Shown here: positions 32,271 to 42,087 of the stretch, in pieces
Layout: each line of letters begins with the position of its first letter
How positions within the stretch are numbered: position 1 is the first letter of the stretch
Assembly: GCA_018239985.1 (NCBI GenBank)
Contig: JAFEGK010000002.1
Location: forward strand, 103,966 to 146,052
Source: Verrucomicrobiota bacterium
GTDB taxonomy: Bacteria > Chlamydiota > Chlamydiia > Chlamydiales > Rhabdochlamydiaceae
Direction: 5' to 3'
Length of the DNA stretch: 42,087 nt
The notes under the pieces: model-generated
What the model saw: the letters and a program-made list of their open reading frames with translations, nothing else
Databases searched by the model: none
Told to the model about the DNA's origin: nothing
Translations under genes and position numbers: made by a program

Positions 32271-33650
32271 GAACGTGATTTTCACCAACTTTTTTAACAT
32301 CTTTAAGCTTTTCTCCGAATAGGGTGGATAAACAAATGAGGGGTAATGGAGCCAAGTTTTCTTGTAGATGCTTTTAGCATGCGAAAATGTTTTAAATCCA
32401 AATTCGCCACCATAACTTCCTATCCCACTCGGGCCGACTCCGCCAAAAGGCATGTCTGGGTTGGCAACATGCATGATGCAATCGTTGACACACCCACCGC
32501 CGAAAGAGGTCTCGAGTAAAATTTGATTTGTTTTTTGGTCATCTTTAGAAAAATAATATAATGCTAGCGGTTTATCGTAATTCTTGATCGCTTTTACTAC
32601 CTCATCAAGATGATCAAAAGTGAGTATGGGCAATACTGGGCCGAAAATCTCTTCTTTCATGATCGGATCGTCCCAGCTGATTTGATCAATTGCTGTTGGT
32701 GCAATATAGTTTTTTTGGGGATCAGTTTGACCTCCGAATATAACCCTTCCGTTTTGAAGGAGTTTAGAAAGCCTTTCAAACTGATTTTTGCTGATGATTT
32801 TTCCATAGGACGGACTGCGAGCTGGATCTTGTCCATAAAATTCGTTGGTGATTTTTTCGATTCTTTTCAACAACTCTTCTTTTCGGTCTTTATGAACGTA
32901 AATATAGTCTGGAGCAATACAAGTTTGGCCCGCATTAAAAAATTTCCCCAATGCAATTCTCTGGGCCGAATAATCAAGATCTGCAGACTCATCGACGATA
33001 CATGGGCTTTTTCCACCCAGTTCCAGAGTCACTGGAGTCAGGTGTTTGGCTGCGGCTGTCATAACGATTTTTCCGCCCCTGGTGTTGCCTGTATATAAAA
33101 TATAATCGAAGTGCTCCTCTAATAATTTTTGTGTTTCCGCGGGGCCTCCGGTAACTACATGAATGAATTCTGCGGGGAAATTTTCATTGATCAGTCTGAC
33201 GAGCAGTTTTTCTGAATGGGCTGACACTTCGGAAGGTTTTAAGATGACGCAATTCCCAGCAGCGATAGCGGCTATTAGAGGACCGAAACTGAGCTGAAAA
33301 GGGTAGTTCCATGGAGAGATAATCAAAGCAACTCCGTAAGGTTCATAATGAATCTCAGAGCGTCCAGGCCAAAATAAAGGGAAGGGAGTATGGACCTTTT
33401 TTGGGGTCATCCATTTCTTCAATCCTTTGAGGGTTTTTTTAAAATTTAATAAAGGGATCGCGATGTCGCCGAAGAATGCGCTTGTTTCATCCCGATTTAA
33501 ATCTTGCTTTAATGCTTCATAGATCTCTGATTCGTGGTCTTCAATCACTTGTTGTAACTTCTTCAATTGCTCTAGACGAAAATCAAGAGAGAGGGTTGCG
33601 CCACTATTAAAAAATTTTCTCTGTGCATTTAGAACTGCTTTAATATCCAT
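32268..33650 (-). CDS. Aldehyde dehydrogenase, class 3-like
   Basis: A 460-residue NAD(P)-dependent aldehyde dehydrogenase. The catalytic Cys is residue 244 in FNAGQTCIAP and the general base Glu is residue 210 in TLELGGKSP. VALIISPWNYPF (108-119) and ILKPSE form the cofactor pocket. The short N-terminus and a hydrophobic/aromatic C-terminal tail fit the ALDH3 group, which oxidises medium- and long-chain fatty aldehydes, often at membranes. AAGGAG lies 7 nt before the ATG. It is divergent from the peroxiredoxin gene. Detoxification of lipid peroxidation aldehydes beside a peroxidase is a sensible pairing but is not proven. A role in oxidising 4-aminobutanal from polyamines is a further alternative, given the polyamine genes next door. 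Confidence 0.9.
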   Translation of the reverse strand: MDIKAVLNAQRKFFNSGATLSLDFRLEQLKKLQQVIEDHESEIYEALKQDLNRDETSAFFGDIAIPLLNFKKTLKGLKKWMTPKKVHTPFPLFWPGRSEIHYEPYGVALIISPWNYPFQLSFGPLIAAIAAGNCVILKPSEVSAHSEKLLVRLINENFPAEFIHVVTGGPAETQKLLEEHFDYILYTGNTRGGKIVMTAAAKHLTPVTLELGGKSPCIVDESADLDYSAQRIALGKFFNAGQTCIAPDYIYVHKDRKEELLKRIEKITNEFYGQDPARSPSYGKIISKNQFERLSKLLQNGRVIFGGQTDPQKNYIAPTAIDQISWDDPIMKEEIFGPVLPILTFDHLDEVVKAIKNYDKPLALYYFSKDDQKTNQILLETSFGGGCVNDCIMHVANPDMPFGGVGPSGIGSYGGEFGFKTFSHAKSIYKKTWLHYPSFVYPPYSEKSLKMLKKLVKITF

Positions 33651-33745
33651 AAAATTCTCCTTCTGTTTTCTCTATAACTCAAAGATTATTTTTATTGCAG
33701 AAAAATAAAAATGGGTTTACAATTCCTCAAAAAATGGAGGACCTG

Positions 33746-34330
33746 ATGAATAGTTTATTAATTGGTAAAAAAGCGCCCGCTTTTAAAGCTAGTGCAGTTT
33801 TTAATGGGCAAATTGTTTCAGATTTTTCATTGGATCTTTTTCTAGGCCGGTATGTGCTCCTTTTTTTCTATCCGCTCGATTTTACTTTTGTCTGCCCCAC
33901 TGAACTCCATGCTTTTCAAAATGCTTTAGAAATTTTTCAAGAGCTCGATGCAGAGATTGTCGGCTGCTCCGTGGATAGCCCTTATTGCCATCTTGCCTGG
34001 CTCAATACGCCTGTCAGTAGAGGCGGTATCGCAGGAGTCACGTACCCGTTGATTGCCGATATGAATAAAGAAGTCGCAAGAAGCTATCATGTCCTCAATG
34101 AAGAGGTGGGTATTGCTTTCCGCGGCCTTTTTGTCCTCGATAAGCAAGGGATCGTTCGTCATCAACTTGTCAACGATTTGCCAATTGGCCGTAGCGTTGC
34201 GGAGGCGTTGCGCGTGCTTGAAGCACTTATTTTCCATGAGCAAAATGGCGAGGTCTGTCCCGCGAACTGGAAAAAGGGGGAAAAAGCGATGAAGCCCACC
34301 CAAGAGGGATTAGAGGTCTACTTCAATTAA
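33746..34330 (+). CDS. ahpC: 2-Cys peroxiredoxin (AhpC/Prx1 type)
   Basis: The start is set at 33746 because GGAGG lies 6 nt upstream; an in-frame TTG at 33695 would add 17 unlikely residues. The 194-residue protein is a typical 2-Cys peroxiredoxin. The peroxidatic Cys50 sits in FTFVCPTE and the resolving Cys171 in GEVCPANW. Pro43 and the following DFTF belong to the conserved pocket, and Arg lies in IAFRGLF. It reduces hydrogen peroxide and organic peroxides using thioredoxin or AhpF-type reductants. No reductase gene is nearby. The 3' end overlaps putA on the other strand by 4 bp. The symbol is used in the broad sense; tsaA is another name for this group. Confidence 0.93.
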   Translation: MNSLLIGKKAPAFKASAVFNGQIVSDFSLDLFLGRYVLLFFYPLDFTFVCPTELHAFQNALEIFQELDAEIVGCSVDSPYCHLAWLNTPVSRGGIAGVTYPLIADMNKEVARSYHVLNEEVGIAFRGLFVLDKQGIVRHQLVNDLPIGRSVAEALRVLEALIFHEQNGEVCPANWKKGEKAMKPTQEGLEVYFN

Positions 34331-37300
34331 AGAATTGGAGTGCGACTCTCCCCTTCTCTGGTGCCTAGGTTGCCATAGCGGTGGTAATCGATGCTGAAAG
34401 CCACTTCTCGAAGGTAGTGGAGCAGCTCCAATCTTCCGCTGGATAGGACAGGCTCGGAGTTCAGGTAAATCGCATGTTCGCTAGCGGCCACTTGAAGTTC
34501 GTTTGAGGGTTTTGAAAGCAATCTAACTCTGTCAAATGCCCCATTTTTTACCCGGGCATGAAATTCGTTGTCGCTTTCTGCCGCAAATGTAAATTCCCTA
34601 AAGCTTTGCTTCCAATCGTTGTCGATTTGCACGGGGCTGTTTTTGGGATCGTAGGAGATTTCCAAATGGGTCTTGCAAGCCAGAGCAGCGGCTAAGACCC
34701 GGAAGAAGTCAAGCGGATTGTCTTTGGCTTGGAGTCGTAGAGCCATCCGTTTTCTTGGAACGTATCGGAGGATGTTGTCTTGCCCGACCACTTTTGATGG
34801 ATCATGGTCTTTGTAGAAATAGTGGGCCCAATGGGTATAGTTAGCAGTGCTGGCAAACCAGGTGCCGAGTTCTTCAGGAGAAAGTTCCACACGGTTGATG
34901 AAGGCGGTCAAGGAATTGATTTGAATCGAGGCTGGAGCTTTATCTTTAGGAAGCTCTTTTTGCGCTTTGTGCATAAATTGAAGGATGTAATTGGGACCGC
35001 CCGCTTTTGAGCCGTGGCCAAAAGAGCTGGCTTTGGTGCCGCCAAATGGTTGTCTCTGTACGATCGCTCCAGTGATCCCCCGATTAATGTAGCAGTTGCC
35101 CGATTCGATTTTTTTCATCCAGACGTTGATTTCCCGTTTGTCAAGGGAATGGATCCCGGATGTGAGCCCATAGGGAGTTCCATTAGCAAAGCGGATCGCC
35201 TCTTCGAGATTGCGAGCTCGCATGATGCCAAGCAAAGGACCAAAGAATTCGGTTGTGTGTGTAAAGCTTCCCTCTTTGACTCCTAATTTGACGCCAGGAG
35301 ACCAGAGGTTAGGGTTATTGGGATCTTGCTTAGGTTCAACGAGCCATTTTTCGCCTGGCTCTAGTGTAGTTAAGCCTTTGAGGAGCCCTTTTTCAGGGGA
35401 GCGTATCATCGGGATCACTTTTGAAGACAGGTCCCAGCAAGTCCCAACGTGGATACTTTCGACAGCATCTTTGAGCTGTCGGAGGAAGTTCTCGTCGTCA
35501 TATACTTCTGCTTCCAAAATGGCAAGAGAGGCGGCGCTACATTTTTGCCCAGAATGGCCGAAGGCCGATTGAACGAGGTCTTTGATCGCAAGATCGCGGT
35601 CTGCCATGCCTGAAATGATGATCGCATTTTTCCCTCCTGTTTCTGCGGAGAGTCGAAGGTTGGGTCGCATTTTCATGAAGAGGCGAGCAGTCGATGTTCC
35701 ACCAGTGAGAATAACAGCATTGACCCGCTGATCCTGGATCAATTGGCTGCCGACAGGATCGTCGACGCAGTTGACGAATTGGAGGACATCTTTTGGAATG
35801 CCAGCTTCCCAGAAGAGGTTGACGAGGATCCAACCGGAAAGGACCGCTTCGGGAGCGGGTTTAAACAGAACGCAGTTTCCTGTGACAAGAGCCGCGCAAA
35901 TTCCACCAGCGGGGATCGAGATGGGGAAATTCCAAGGAGGTGCGACCAGGATTGTTCCAAGAGGCGAAAATTCGATTTCTTCCATTTTGTCGAAGGCTAG
36001 CATGCTGCGCAAATAATATTCGGCGAAATCGATCGCCTCTGAAATTTCAGGATCGGTTTCATAGGCTGTTTTACCGCCATCTTTCATCATCACACCAACC
36101 AGATCAGCCCGTTTCTGGCGCATTTTGTAGGCGACATTGGCTAAAAGTTGGGCCCGCTCGGATGCGCTTTTGGATCCCCAGCTCGATTCTTTCGATTTGG
36201 CCACATTCAGAGCATGGTCGATGTCGTTCCAGGTCGCTAGGCTATAGTGATAGAAGGGTTGATTAGGACTAGATGGTTCATTGCCAGATCCTTTTTCCTC
36301 CCTTTGAATTTCTTTGCCATCGATAACGAGAGGAATTGTGTCGAATGTTTTCTTTTTCCATTCGTTGATGACTCCATGGACCCATTTTTGGTTTTGGGGA
36401 AGGGAATAATCGGTGTCAGCCTCAAATTCAAAATGTGATTCAATGGGGTGTTTTTCAGGTGCATCGAAACGACTTTGTGTTCGACGTGGCTCTGCGCTGA
36501 CGCTTGTGGTTTCGCGACAAGCTTTAGAGAAAAGTTCAACTTGCTCTTGCCACTCTGGGCTCCCAGGTTTTAGACCGAAACTATGGCGCAAAAAGTTCTC
36601 CGGGCCTGTATTTTCATCAAGACGTCGAATCAAATAAGCAATCGCGCTTTGGAAATCTTCCTTCGTTGCCACTGGGCAGTAAAGCAGAATGTCGCCTGTA
36701 AGCTGTTGCACAACGCGGCGGATATGGTCGGCCATCCCTTCGAGCATTTCGAATGTGACCTCTTTTTCCACCCCATTTTCAACACGCACGAGCATCGCAT
36801 AGGCGATGTCAAAGAGGTTGTGGCTTGCAATCCCAAGATGTACCGCATCGGCATGCTCCGGTTTGCAACCATAAACAACCATCCGTTTGTAGTTAGCGTC
36901 TACTTCAGCTTTAGTTTTATATGGCGTTTGTGGCCAATCACGTAGGCTCGCTTCAAATTGCTCCATCGCCAAGTTGGCCCCTTTAACAATCCGCACTTTA
37001 ATGGGAGCCCCATTATTTTGACGTCGTTTCATGGCCCATTCAGTCAGTTCTTGGAGAATGACAAAGCTGTCGGGAATATAAGCTTGTAGTACGATTCCAG
37101 CCGAAAAATCTTTGAATTCTTCTTCGCTTAGCACTTTTTTAAAGAGATCCTTAGTTAGCAGAAGGTCCCGATATTCTTCCATGTCGAGGTTGACAAACTT
37201 GGGCACTTCGGTCCCATCGGCCCGTTTAAAACGATTGGCTTGAGCCTTGCGATAGAGCTGTCGTAGCCGCTCAGCTAAAATTTCGACTGTCTGATCCCAG

Positions 37301-37941
37301 TCGAGCAAGTTAATTTGAGAAAAGATGGTCGAAATTTTGATCGAGATATATTCAATGTCACTTTGTTCAAGATCTTTCAGATAAACGTTAAGGCGATGAA
37401 GAGCTTCTTCCTCACCTAGGATTGCTTCACCTAAATGGTTGAGATTCAGGCGGACACCCTCTTTTCGTCGTTTTGCCATGTGGGCAGAGAGCGCCGCCTT
37501 TTCACCAGGCAGAATCACCTTAGAAGTATTTTTCCTTAGCTCGCCGATAGCCAATGGAACCAAAACAAAATGAAATGCCTTCCCAAAAATTTTGAACATC
37601 TGCAGTCCAAAGCGCTTAAATGGATCGAGATAACGGGGGACGCCGAATTGACTTAAGAGATAGACGATCTGCTCGGCAATACGCTTGGTCTTTTTGCTTC
37701 GGAAGCATTCATCTGTCATCATCATCGTGAAAGACTTGCCGCGTGGATCGGTCATCATCCGAGCGATTTCAGCTTGCTGGCGCCGCTCCTGCGGCGTTTG
37801 AATGGCGATCGCCTCTTCAAGCATCAAAGCGGCAAGCTCAACAGTTTCTTTTTCTCTAGCTGCCGTGCTAAGAGATTTATTTCGGTGCCCTTCAAGTTTA
37901 GCTTGGGCTTGCTTTATACGTGGGGATAGGTTTTCGTTCAT
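34327..37941 (-). CDS. putA: Bifunctional proline dehydrogenase / P5C dehydrogenase
   Basis: The 1204-residue enzyme oxidises proline to glutamate in two steps. The N-terminal proline dehydrogenase barrel (about 60-480) contains KISTIFSQI, LVLRIVKGAN-like RIVKGANLAMEQ and the ETTSVSAEPRRTQSRFD region. The aldehyde dehydrogenase domain (about 560-1000) has the catalytic Cys near residue 800 in FGHSGQKCSAASL, a Glu in LSAETGGKN, and GTILVAPPWNFPISIP. The remaining 200 residues resemble the C-terminal oligomerisation part of long PutA proteins. The N-terminal ribbon-helix-helix DNA-binding domain of trifunctional PutA is absent, so it should not regulate its own transcription. It pairs with putP at 40642 as a proline-use system, although the two are separated by groEL and a hypothetical gene. 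No strong ribosome site was seen. Confidence 0.93.
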   Translation of the reverse strand: MNENLSPRIKQAQAKLEGHRNKSLSTAAREKETVELAALMLEEAIAIQTPQERRQQAEIARMMTDPRGKSFTMMMTDECFRSKKTKRIAEQIVYLLSQFGVPRYLDPFKRFGLQMFKIFGKAFHFVLVPLAIGELRKNTSKVILPGEKAALSAHMAKRRKEGVRLNLNHLGEAILGEEEALHRLNVYLKDLEQSDIEYISIKISTIFSQINLLDWDQTVEILAERLRQLYRKAQANRFKRADGTEVPKFVNLDMEEYRDLLLTKDLFKKVLSEEEFKDFSAGIVLQAYIPDSFVILQELTEWAMKRRQNNGAPIKVRIVKGANLAMEQFEASLRDWPQTPYKTKAEVDANYKRMVVYGCKPEHADAVHLGIASHNLFDIAYAMLVRVENGVEKEVTFEMLEGMADHIRRVVQQLTGDILLYCPVATKEDFQSAIAYLIRRLDENTGPENFLRHSFGLKPGSPEWQEQVELFSKACRETTSVSAEPRRTQSRFDAPEKHPIESHFEFEADTDYSLPQNQKWVHGVINEWKKKTFDTIPLVIDGKEIQREEKGSGNEPSSPNQPFYHYSLATWNDIDHALNVAKSKESSWGSKSASERAQLLANVAYKMRQKRADLVGVMMKDGGKTAYETDPEISEAIDFAEYYLRSMLAFDKMEEIEFSPLGTILVAPPWNFPISIPAGGICAALVTGNCVLFKPAPEAVLSGWILVNLFWEAGIPKDVLQFVNCVDDPVGSQLIQDQRVNAVILTGGTSTARLFMKMRPNLRLSAETGGKNAIIISGMADRDLAIKDLVQSAFGHSGQKCSAASLAILEAEVYDDENFLRQLKDAVESIHVGTCWDLSSKVIPMIRSPEKGLLKGLTTLEPGEKWLVEPKQDPNNPNLWSPGVKLGVKEGSFTHTTEFFGPLLGIMRARNLEEAIRFANGTPYGLTSGIHSLDKREINVWMKKIESGNCYINRGITGAIVQRQPFGGTKASSFGHGSKAGGPNYILQFMHKAQKELPKDKAPASIQINSLTAFINRVELSPEELGTWFASTANYTHWAHYFYKDHDPSKVVGQDNILRYVPRKRMALRLQAKDNPLDFFRVLAAALACKTHLEISYDPKNSPVQIDNDWKQSFREFTFAAESDNEFHARVKNGAFDRVRLLSKPSNELQVAASEHAIYLNSEPVLSSGRLELLHYLREVAFSIDYHRYGNLGTREGESRTPIL

Positions 37942-38078
37942 GATCTCGGAATATCAAAAAATAAATTTAATCGAAAGGAAATTCGAAATGATTTAGGATC
38001 TAAATTTCTTTTTCAGCAGTAGATGAAGAGCATCTGATTCTGACTGAAGATAAAGTCCCTTGTAAATTAGGAGAGTAA

Positions 38079-39731
<1,653 letters not shown>

Positions 39732-39792
39732 GTGTAAAAAAATTTATTTGAATTAATTAATAATAATTGCGTAAAACTCTTATTAATGGTAA

Positions 39793-39798
39793 TATAAT
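39793..39798 (+). promoter_or_regulatory. -10 box directly before the 39805 gene
   Basis: A perfect TATAAT (39793-39798) ends 6 nt before the ATG at 39805, and no ribosome site is present. TTGCGT at 39767-39772 is the nearest -35 candidate, but its spacer is 20 nt. If used, the transcript would be leaderless. Confidence 0.4.
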
Positions 39799-39804
39799 GG
39801 TATT

Positions 39805-40617
39805 ATGCAAGCAATTAATTACGCATGTGAATTTGTTACATTAGCCGGACGGAGGGTCTTTACCCCCGCGATTCTAGACACCCCATTTCAAGCCTGTGGG
39901 AATCAGAGCGAGCACTCTTTTGGCGGTGGCGATGAAGATAATGTGGCTCTCAACCCTCAAGTTGAGCTGGAGCCAGAAGTTTTTGCAATGCAAGTTGCTC
40001 TAGCTCAGCATGAGATGAACCAACGAAAAGCACTGGATCAAACTTTTGTTCGAGAGGAGGTATTGCTCATTTCTCCAAGCAGCAATGCTCCGCGAGAAAC
40101 GCTACCGGAAATGAGATTGCGAGATCAAATGTGGCAAGGTGAAAAATGGCTGCATAGAAAAAAAATGTTTGAAATCGCCAATCGGACTGATCAAATCTTT
40201 ACGATTTCTGTAGTGCCTAAAGATCCTGAGCTTTTTCAATACTGGTATCAAAGACGAGTAAACGTTCGGTTAGATTTCCCTATTGAAGTTCCATGTAATA
40301 ACTATTGCTCTAAAGCCACTGATAAAAAAGAGCAAAAAGGCGTTCAACCTACTAGGCAAATGGGATTTTTAAAACCATTTGAATCTTACACCTCTTTAGA
40401 CTATGGGGTTGATAGCAAAATTAATTTTGAAGAGGATTGGATCCAATACCCAGCGGAAATTGAAGAGAAGCTGGAAAATATCGACGATCCATCTCTAAAA
40501 CGTAACCTTGCGGCTATCCTACGCCATTTTTGGTTTGATGAAGAGGCCCAATCGGTCGGAATTGTCTGTCACATCGGCCAGCAAGCTTTAGCGAAAGTTT
40601 TCCATAAGACAATTTAA
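39805..40617 (+). CDS. Hypothetical protein, 270 residues
   Basis: Not recognised. The protein is soluble and acidic, with no signal peptide or membrane helix. It has charged helical segments and a C-terminal region rich in Glu/Asp (FEEDWIQYPAEIEEKLENIDD). The N-terminal 45 residues are low in charge and contain GNQSEHSFGGGDEDN, which looks disordered; such N-termini occur in chlamydial type III effectors, but that is only suggestive. Expression probably starts from the -10 box just before the ATG. It lies 73 bp after groEL and 24 bp before putP, with no visible terminator between it and either gene. Confidence 0.6.
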   Translation: MQAINYACEFVTLAGRRVFTPAILDTPFQACGNQSEHSFGGGDEDNVALNPQVELEPEVFAMQVALAQHEMNQRKALDQTFVREEVLLISPSSNAPRETLPEMRLRDQMWQGEKWLHRKKMFEIANRTDQIFTISVVPKDPELFQYWYQRRVNVRLDFPIEVPCNNYCSKATDKKEQKGVQPTRQMGFLKPFESYTSLDYGVDSKINFEEDWIQYPAEIEEKLENIDDPSLKRNLAAILRHFWFDEEAQSVGIVCHIGQQALAKVFHKTI

Positions 40618-40634
40618 ATCTCTTTTGCTAATAT
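40606..40634 (+). promoter_or_regulatory. Possible putP promoter with extended -10, start site at the ATG
   Basis: AAGACA (40606-40611), a 17-nt spacer, and TAATAT (40629-40634) preceded by TGC, an extended -10 element. The ATG at 40642 lies 7 nt after the box. No ribosome site is seen. The -35 box matches the consensus in four positions only. Confidence 0.4.
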
Positions 40635-40641
40635 GCTCGGC

Positions 40642-42066
40642 ATGACCGAGTTTTTAGCTATTTGTATCTATTTTTCATTTCTCATAGGATTTGCAATCGC
40701 CAAACAAAAACGGGCCCTTACCCAACGAGATTTCGTCATCGGTAATCGCTCTCTGAGTAGATGGACGACAGCTTTAGCTGCTCATGCAAGCGATATGAGC
40801 AATTGGCTCTTCATGGCCTACCCAGGGATGGTGTTCCTCATCGGTGGGCAACAAATTTGGGTCGCTATCGGCCTTCTACTCATGATGTGGGTCAATTGGC
40901 GCGTTGTGGCTCCAAGAGTAAGGCGAGAGACAGAAAAGACATCGAGTGTGACGATCACCGGTTTTTTTGAACAGAAACTGGGGCAAAATTGGCCGATTGG
41001 TCGTTTAGTCACCTCCATATTTCTCTTTCTGTTTTACACGATTTACGTCGCTGTCACGTTGTACGGAATGGGACTTCTGGTTAAAACCCTATTCCCTGTC
41101 TCTTATGCAACAGCGATTATCCTCGGTGTCACACTGATCCTCCCTTATGTGCTCATAGGTGGTTATTTGACGTTGGCGCAGGTCGATCTTTTCCAGGGGC
41201 TTTTTCTTCTTAGCGTCATCCTATTTGTTCCACTCTATATTGGAGCTGATTTTGGGGGAGTCGGTGCGGTAATTGAAGCAGTGCAGACGCATGGAAGATC
41301 ATTCAATTTGCTAGAGTCCAATAGTCCAGGATCGATTTGGAACAGCGTGCTACTGATGCTTGGATGGGGAATCGGCTATTTTGGCCAACCACATATTTTG
41401 ACCAAATTCATGGGGATCAAAGATCCTCGGCAGATCAAAGGGGCCTGTAGAATTGGGATGACATGGCACTTTTTGTCCCTACTAGGTGCCACATTGATCG
41501 GTTTTGTCGGGATTGCAGTCTTTGGAGGCGTGCTGTCTGATCGTGAACAAGTTTTCATTGAACTAGTTCACAACTACTTTCCACCGTTTATTTCGGGCAT
41601 TTTCCTCTGCGCGATTATTGCAACGATCATTAATTCGGTCGGATCGATGCTCCTTGTCCTCTCGACCACAATCACAGAAGATATTTACAAACGGTTTTTT
41701 CGAAACAATTGTTCAGAAAAAGAAAGTCTTCGCGTCACTAGGATTGCCAGTGCATTCTCAGCGCTTATCGCCATGGGAATTGCCCTTTCAAAAGTGGCAA
41801 CGATTGATGAGCTTGTTATGTACGCCTGGTCTGGACTTGGTGCCTCTTTCGGCCCTCTTATGATCGCCACCCTCTATTTTCGGCGGCTAACCTCTACAGC
41901 AGCGTGGGTTGGAATGGTGGTGGGCGGTGGCACTGTTGCGATTTGGCCTCTTATCGGCCTAAAAGTCCCTCCCCTGATTGTAGCTTTTCCTCTTGCACTA
42001 GTAGCGATCTATTTCGCAAGTCGGCTCCGAAGTCAAGTCGTTGTAAAAAATGAACTCGGACCTTAA
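40642..42066 (+). CDS. putP: Sodium/proline symporter
   Basis: The 474-residue member of the sodium:solute symporter family has about 13 membrane segments. The opening MTEFLAICIYFSFLIGFAIA, then FVIGNRSLSRWTTALAAHASDMSNWLFMAYPG, then GWGIGYFGQPHILTKFMG match PutP. The family imports proline with sodium across the inner membrane. The start at 40642 is preferred over the ATG at 40633 because the promoter-like -10 box covers 40629-40634 and the family usually starts here. Functional pairing with putA (34327-37941) is clear in sense: uptake plus oxidation. A pantothenate or other SSS transporter is possible but less likely given putA. It is the last gene; the 21 bases after the stop hold nothing recognisable. 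Confidence 0.9.
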   Translation: MTEFLAICIYFSFLIGFAIAKQKRALTQRDFVIGNRSLSRWTTALAAHASDMSNWLFMAYPGMVFLIGGQQIWVAIGLLLMMWVNWRVVAPRVRRETEKTSSVTITGFFEQKLGQNWPIGRLVTSIFLFLFYTIYVAVTLYGMGLLVKTLFPVSYATAIILGVTLILPYVLIGGYLTLAQVDLFQGLFLLSVILFVPLYIGADFGGVGAVIEAVQTHGRSFNLLESNSPGSIWNSVLLMLGWGIGYFGQPHILTKFMGIKDPRQIKGACRIGMTWHFLSLLGATLIGFVGIAVFGGVLSDREQVFIELVHNYFPPFISGIFLCAIIATIINSVGSMLLVLSTTITEDIYKRFFRNNCSEKESLRVTRIASAFSALIAMGIALSKVATIDELVMYAWSGLGASFGPLMIATLYFRRLTSTAAWVGMVVGGGTVAIWPLIGLKVPPLIVAFPLALVAIYFASRLRSQVVVKNELGP

Positions 42067-42087
42067 GAGGGTGTCTTCAAATTCTTG

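Overview
The window comes from a member of the Chlamydiota, most likely an environmental (Parachlamydiales-like) lineage rather than Chlamydia itself. The best evidence is the topoisomerase I gene, whose product carries three zinc ribbons, a lysine-rich linker and a C-terminal SWIB domain, a fusion characteristic of chlamydiae. A GroEL encoded without GroES, an NTT-type transporter-like protein with HEAT repeats, and genes for proline oxidation and polyamine synthesis fit a host-associated bacterium with a larger metabolism than the pathogenic chlamydiae. No rRNA, tRNA, CRISPR array or intact transposase was seen.

Layout. 0.1-1.5 kb: a phage- or virus-flavoured gene with a Cys/His cluster, bounded by a 19-bp direct repeat. 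1.7-3.7 kb: an NfeD-like/flotillin pair. 3.8-5.4 kb: a secreted sulfatase. 5.47-5.61 kb: an exact 131-bp copy of the 3' end of topA, forming a 46-codon open frame. 5.8-8.2 kb: a large TPR protein with a C-terminal toxin-like domain, overlapped by a small gene that looks like its immunity partner and followed by a terminator. 8.5-9.9 kb: two unrecognised membrane proteins. 10.0-10.6 kb: no intact gene. 10.6-17.1 kb: an AT-rich block with an AdmH-like phenylalanine aminomutase, two paralogous methyltransferases, a free-standing NRPS-type adenylation protein and an MFS transporter, which together look like a small natural-product cluster. 17.2-25.6 kb: ordinary chromosomal genes (a small protein of unknown function, topA, a HEXXH membrane protein, a hypothetical protein, a GT9 glycosyltransferase, uvrD). 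25.6-28.8 kb: a cyclic-nucleotide-binding protein overlapping an NTT/HEAT protein. 28.8-32.3 kb: agmatinase, arginine decarboxylase and a deoxyhypusine-synthase-like enzyme, together a polyamine route. 32.3-42.1 kb: aldehyde dehydrogenase, 2-Cys peroxiredoxin, PutA, GroEL, a hypothetical protein and PutP.

How the genes work together. PutP would import proline and PutA would oxidise it to glutamate. SpeA and SpeB would turn arginine into putrescine through agmatine, and the DHS-like enzyme would then build a longer polyamine such as homospermidine. The 10.6-17.1 kb block would supply a beta-amino acid (beta-phenylalanine), activate an amino acid as its adenylate, methylate something and export it; no carrier protein or condensation domain lies in the window, so the pathway is incomplete here.

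Expression. Several genes have good Shine-Dalgarno sequences. Others (the cNMP-binding gene, the hypothetical gene at 39805 and putP) have a -10-like box 6-7 nt before the ATG and no ribosome site, which suggests leaderless transcripts. All functional statements come from reading sequence and from remembered family features; no database search was run.
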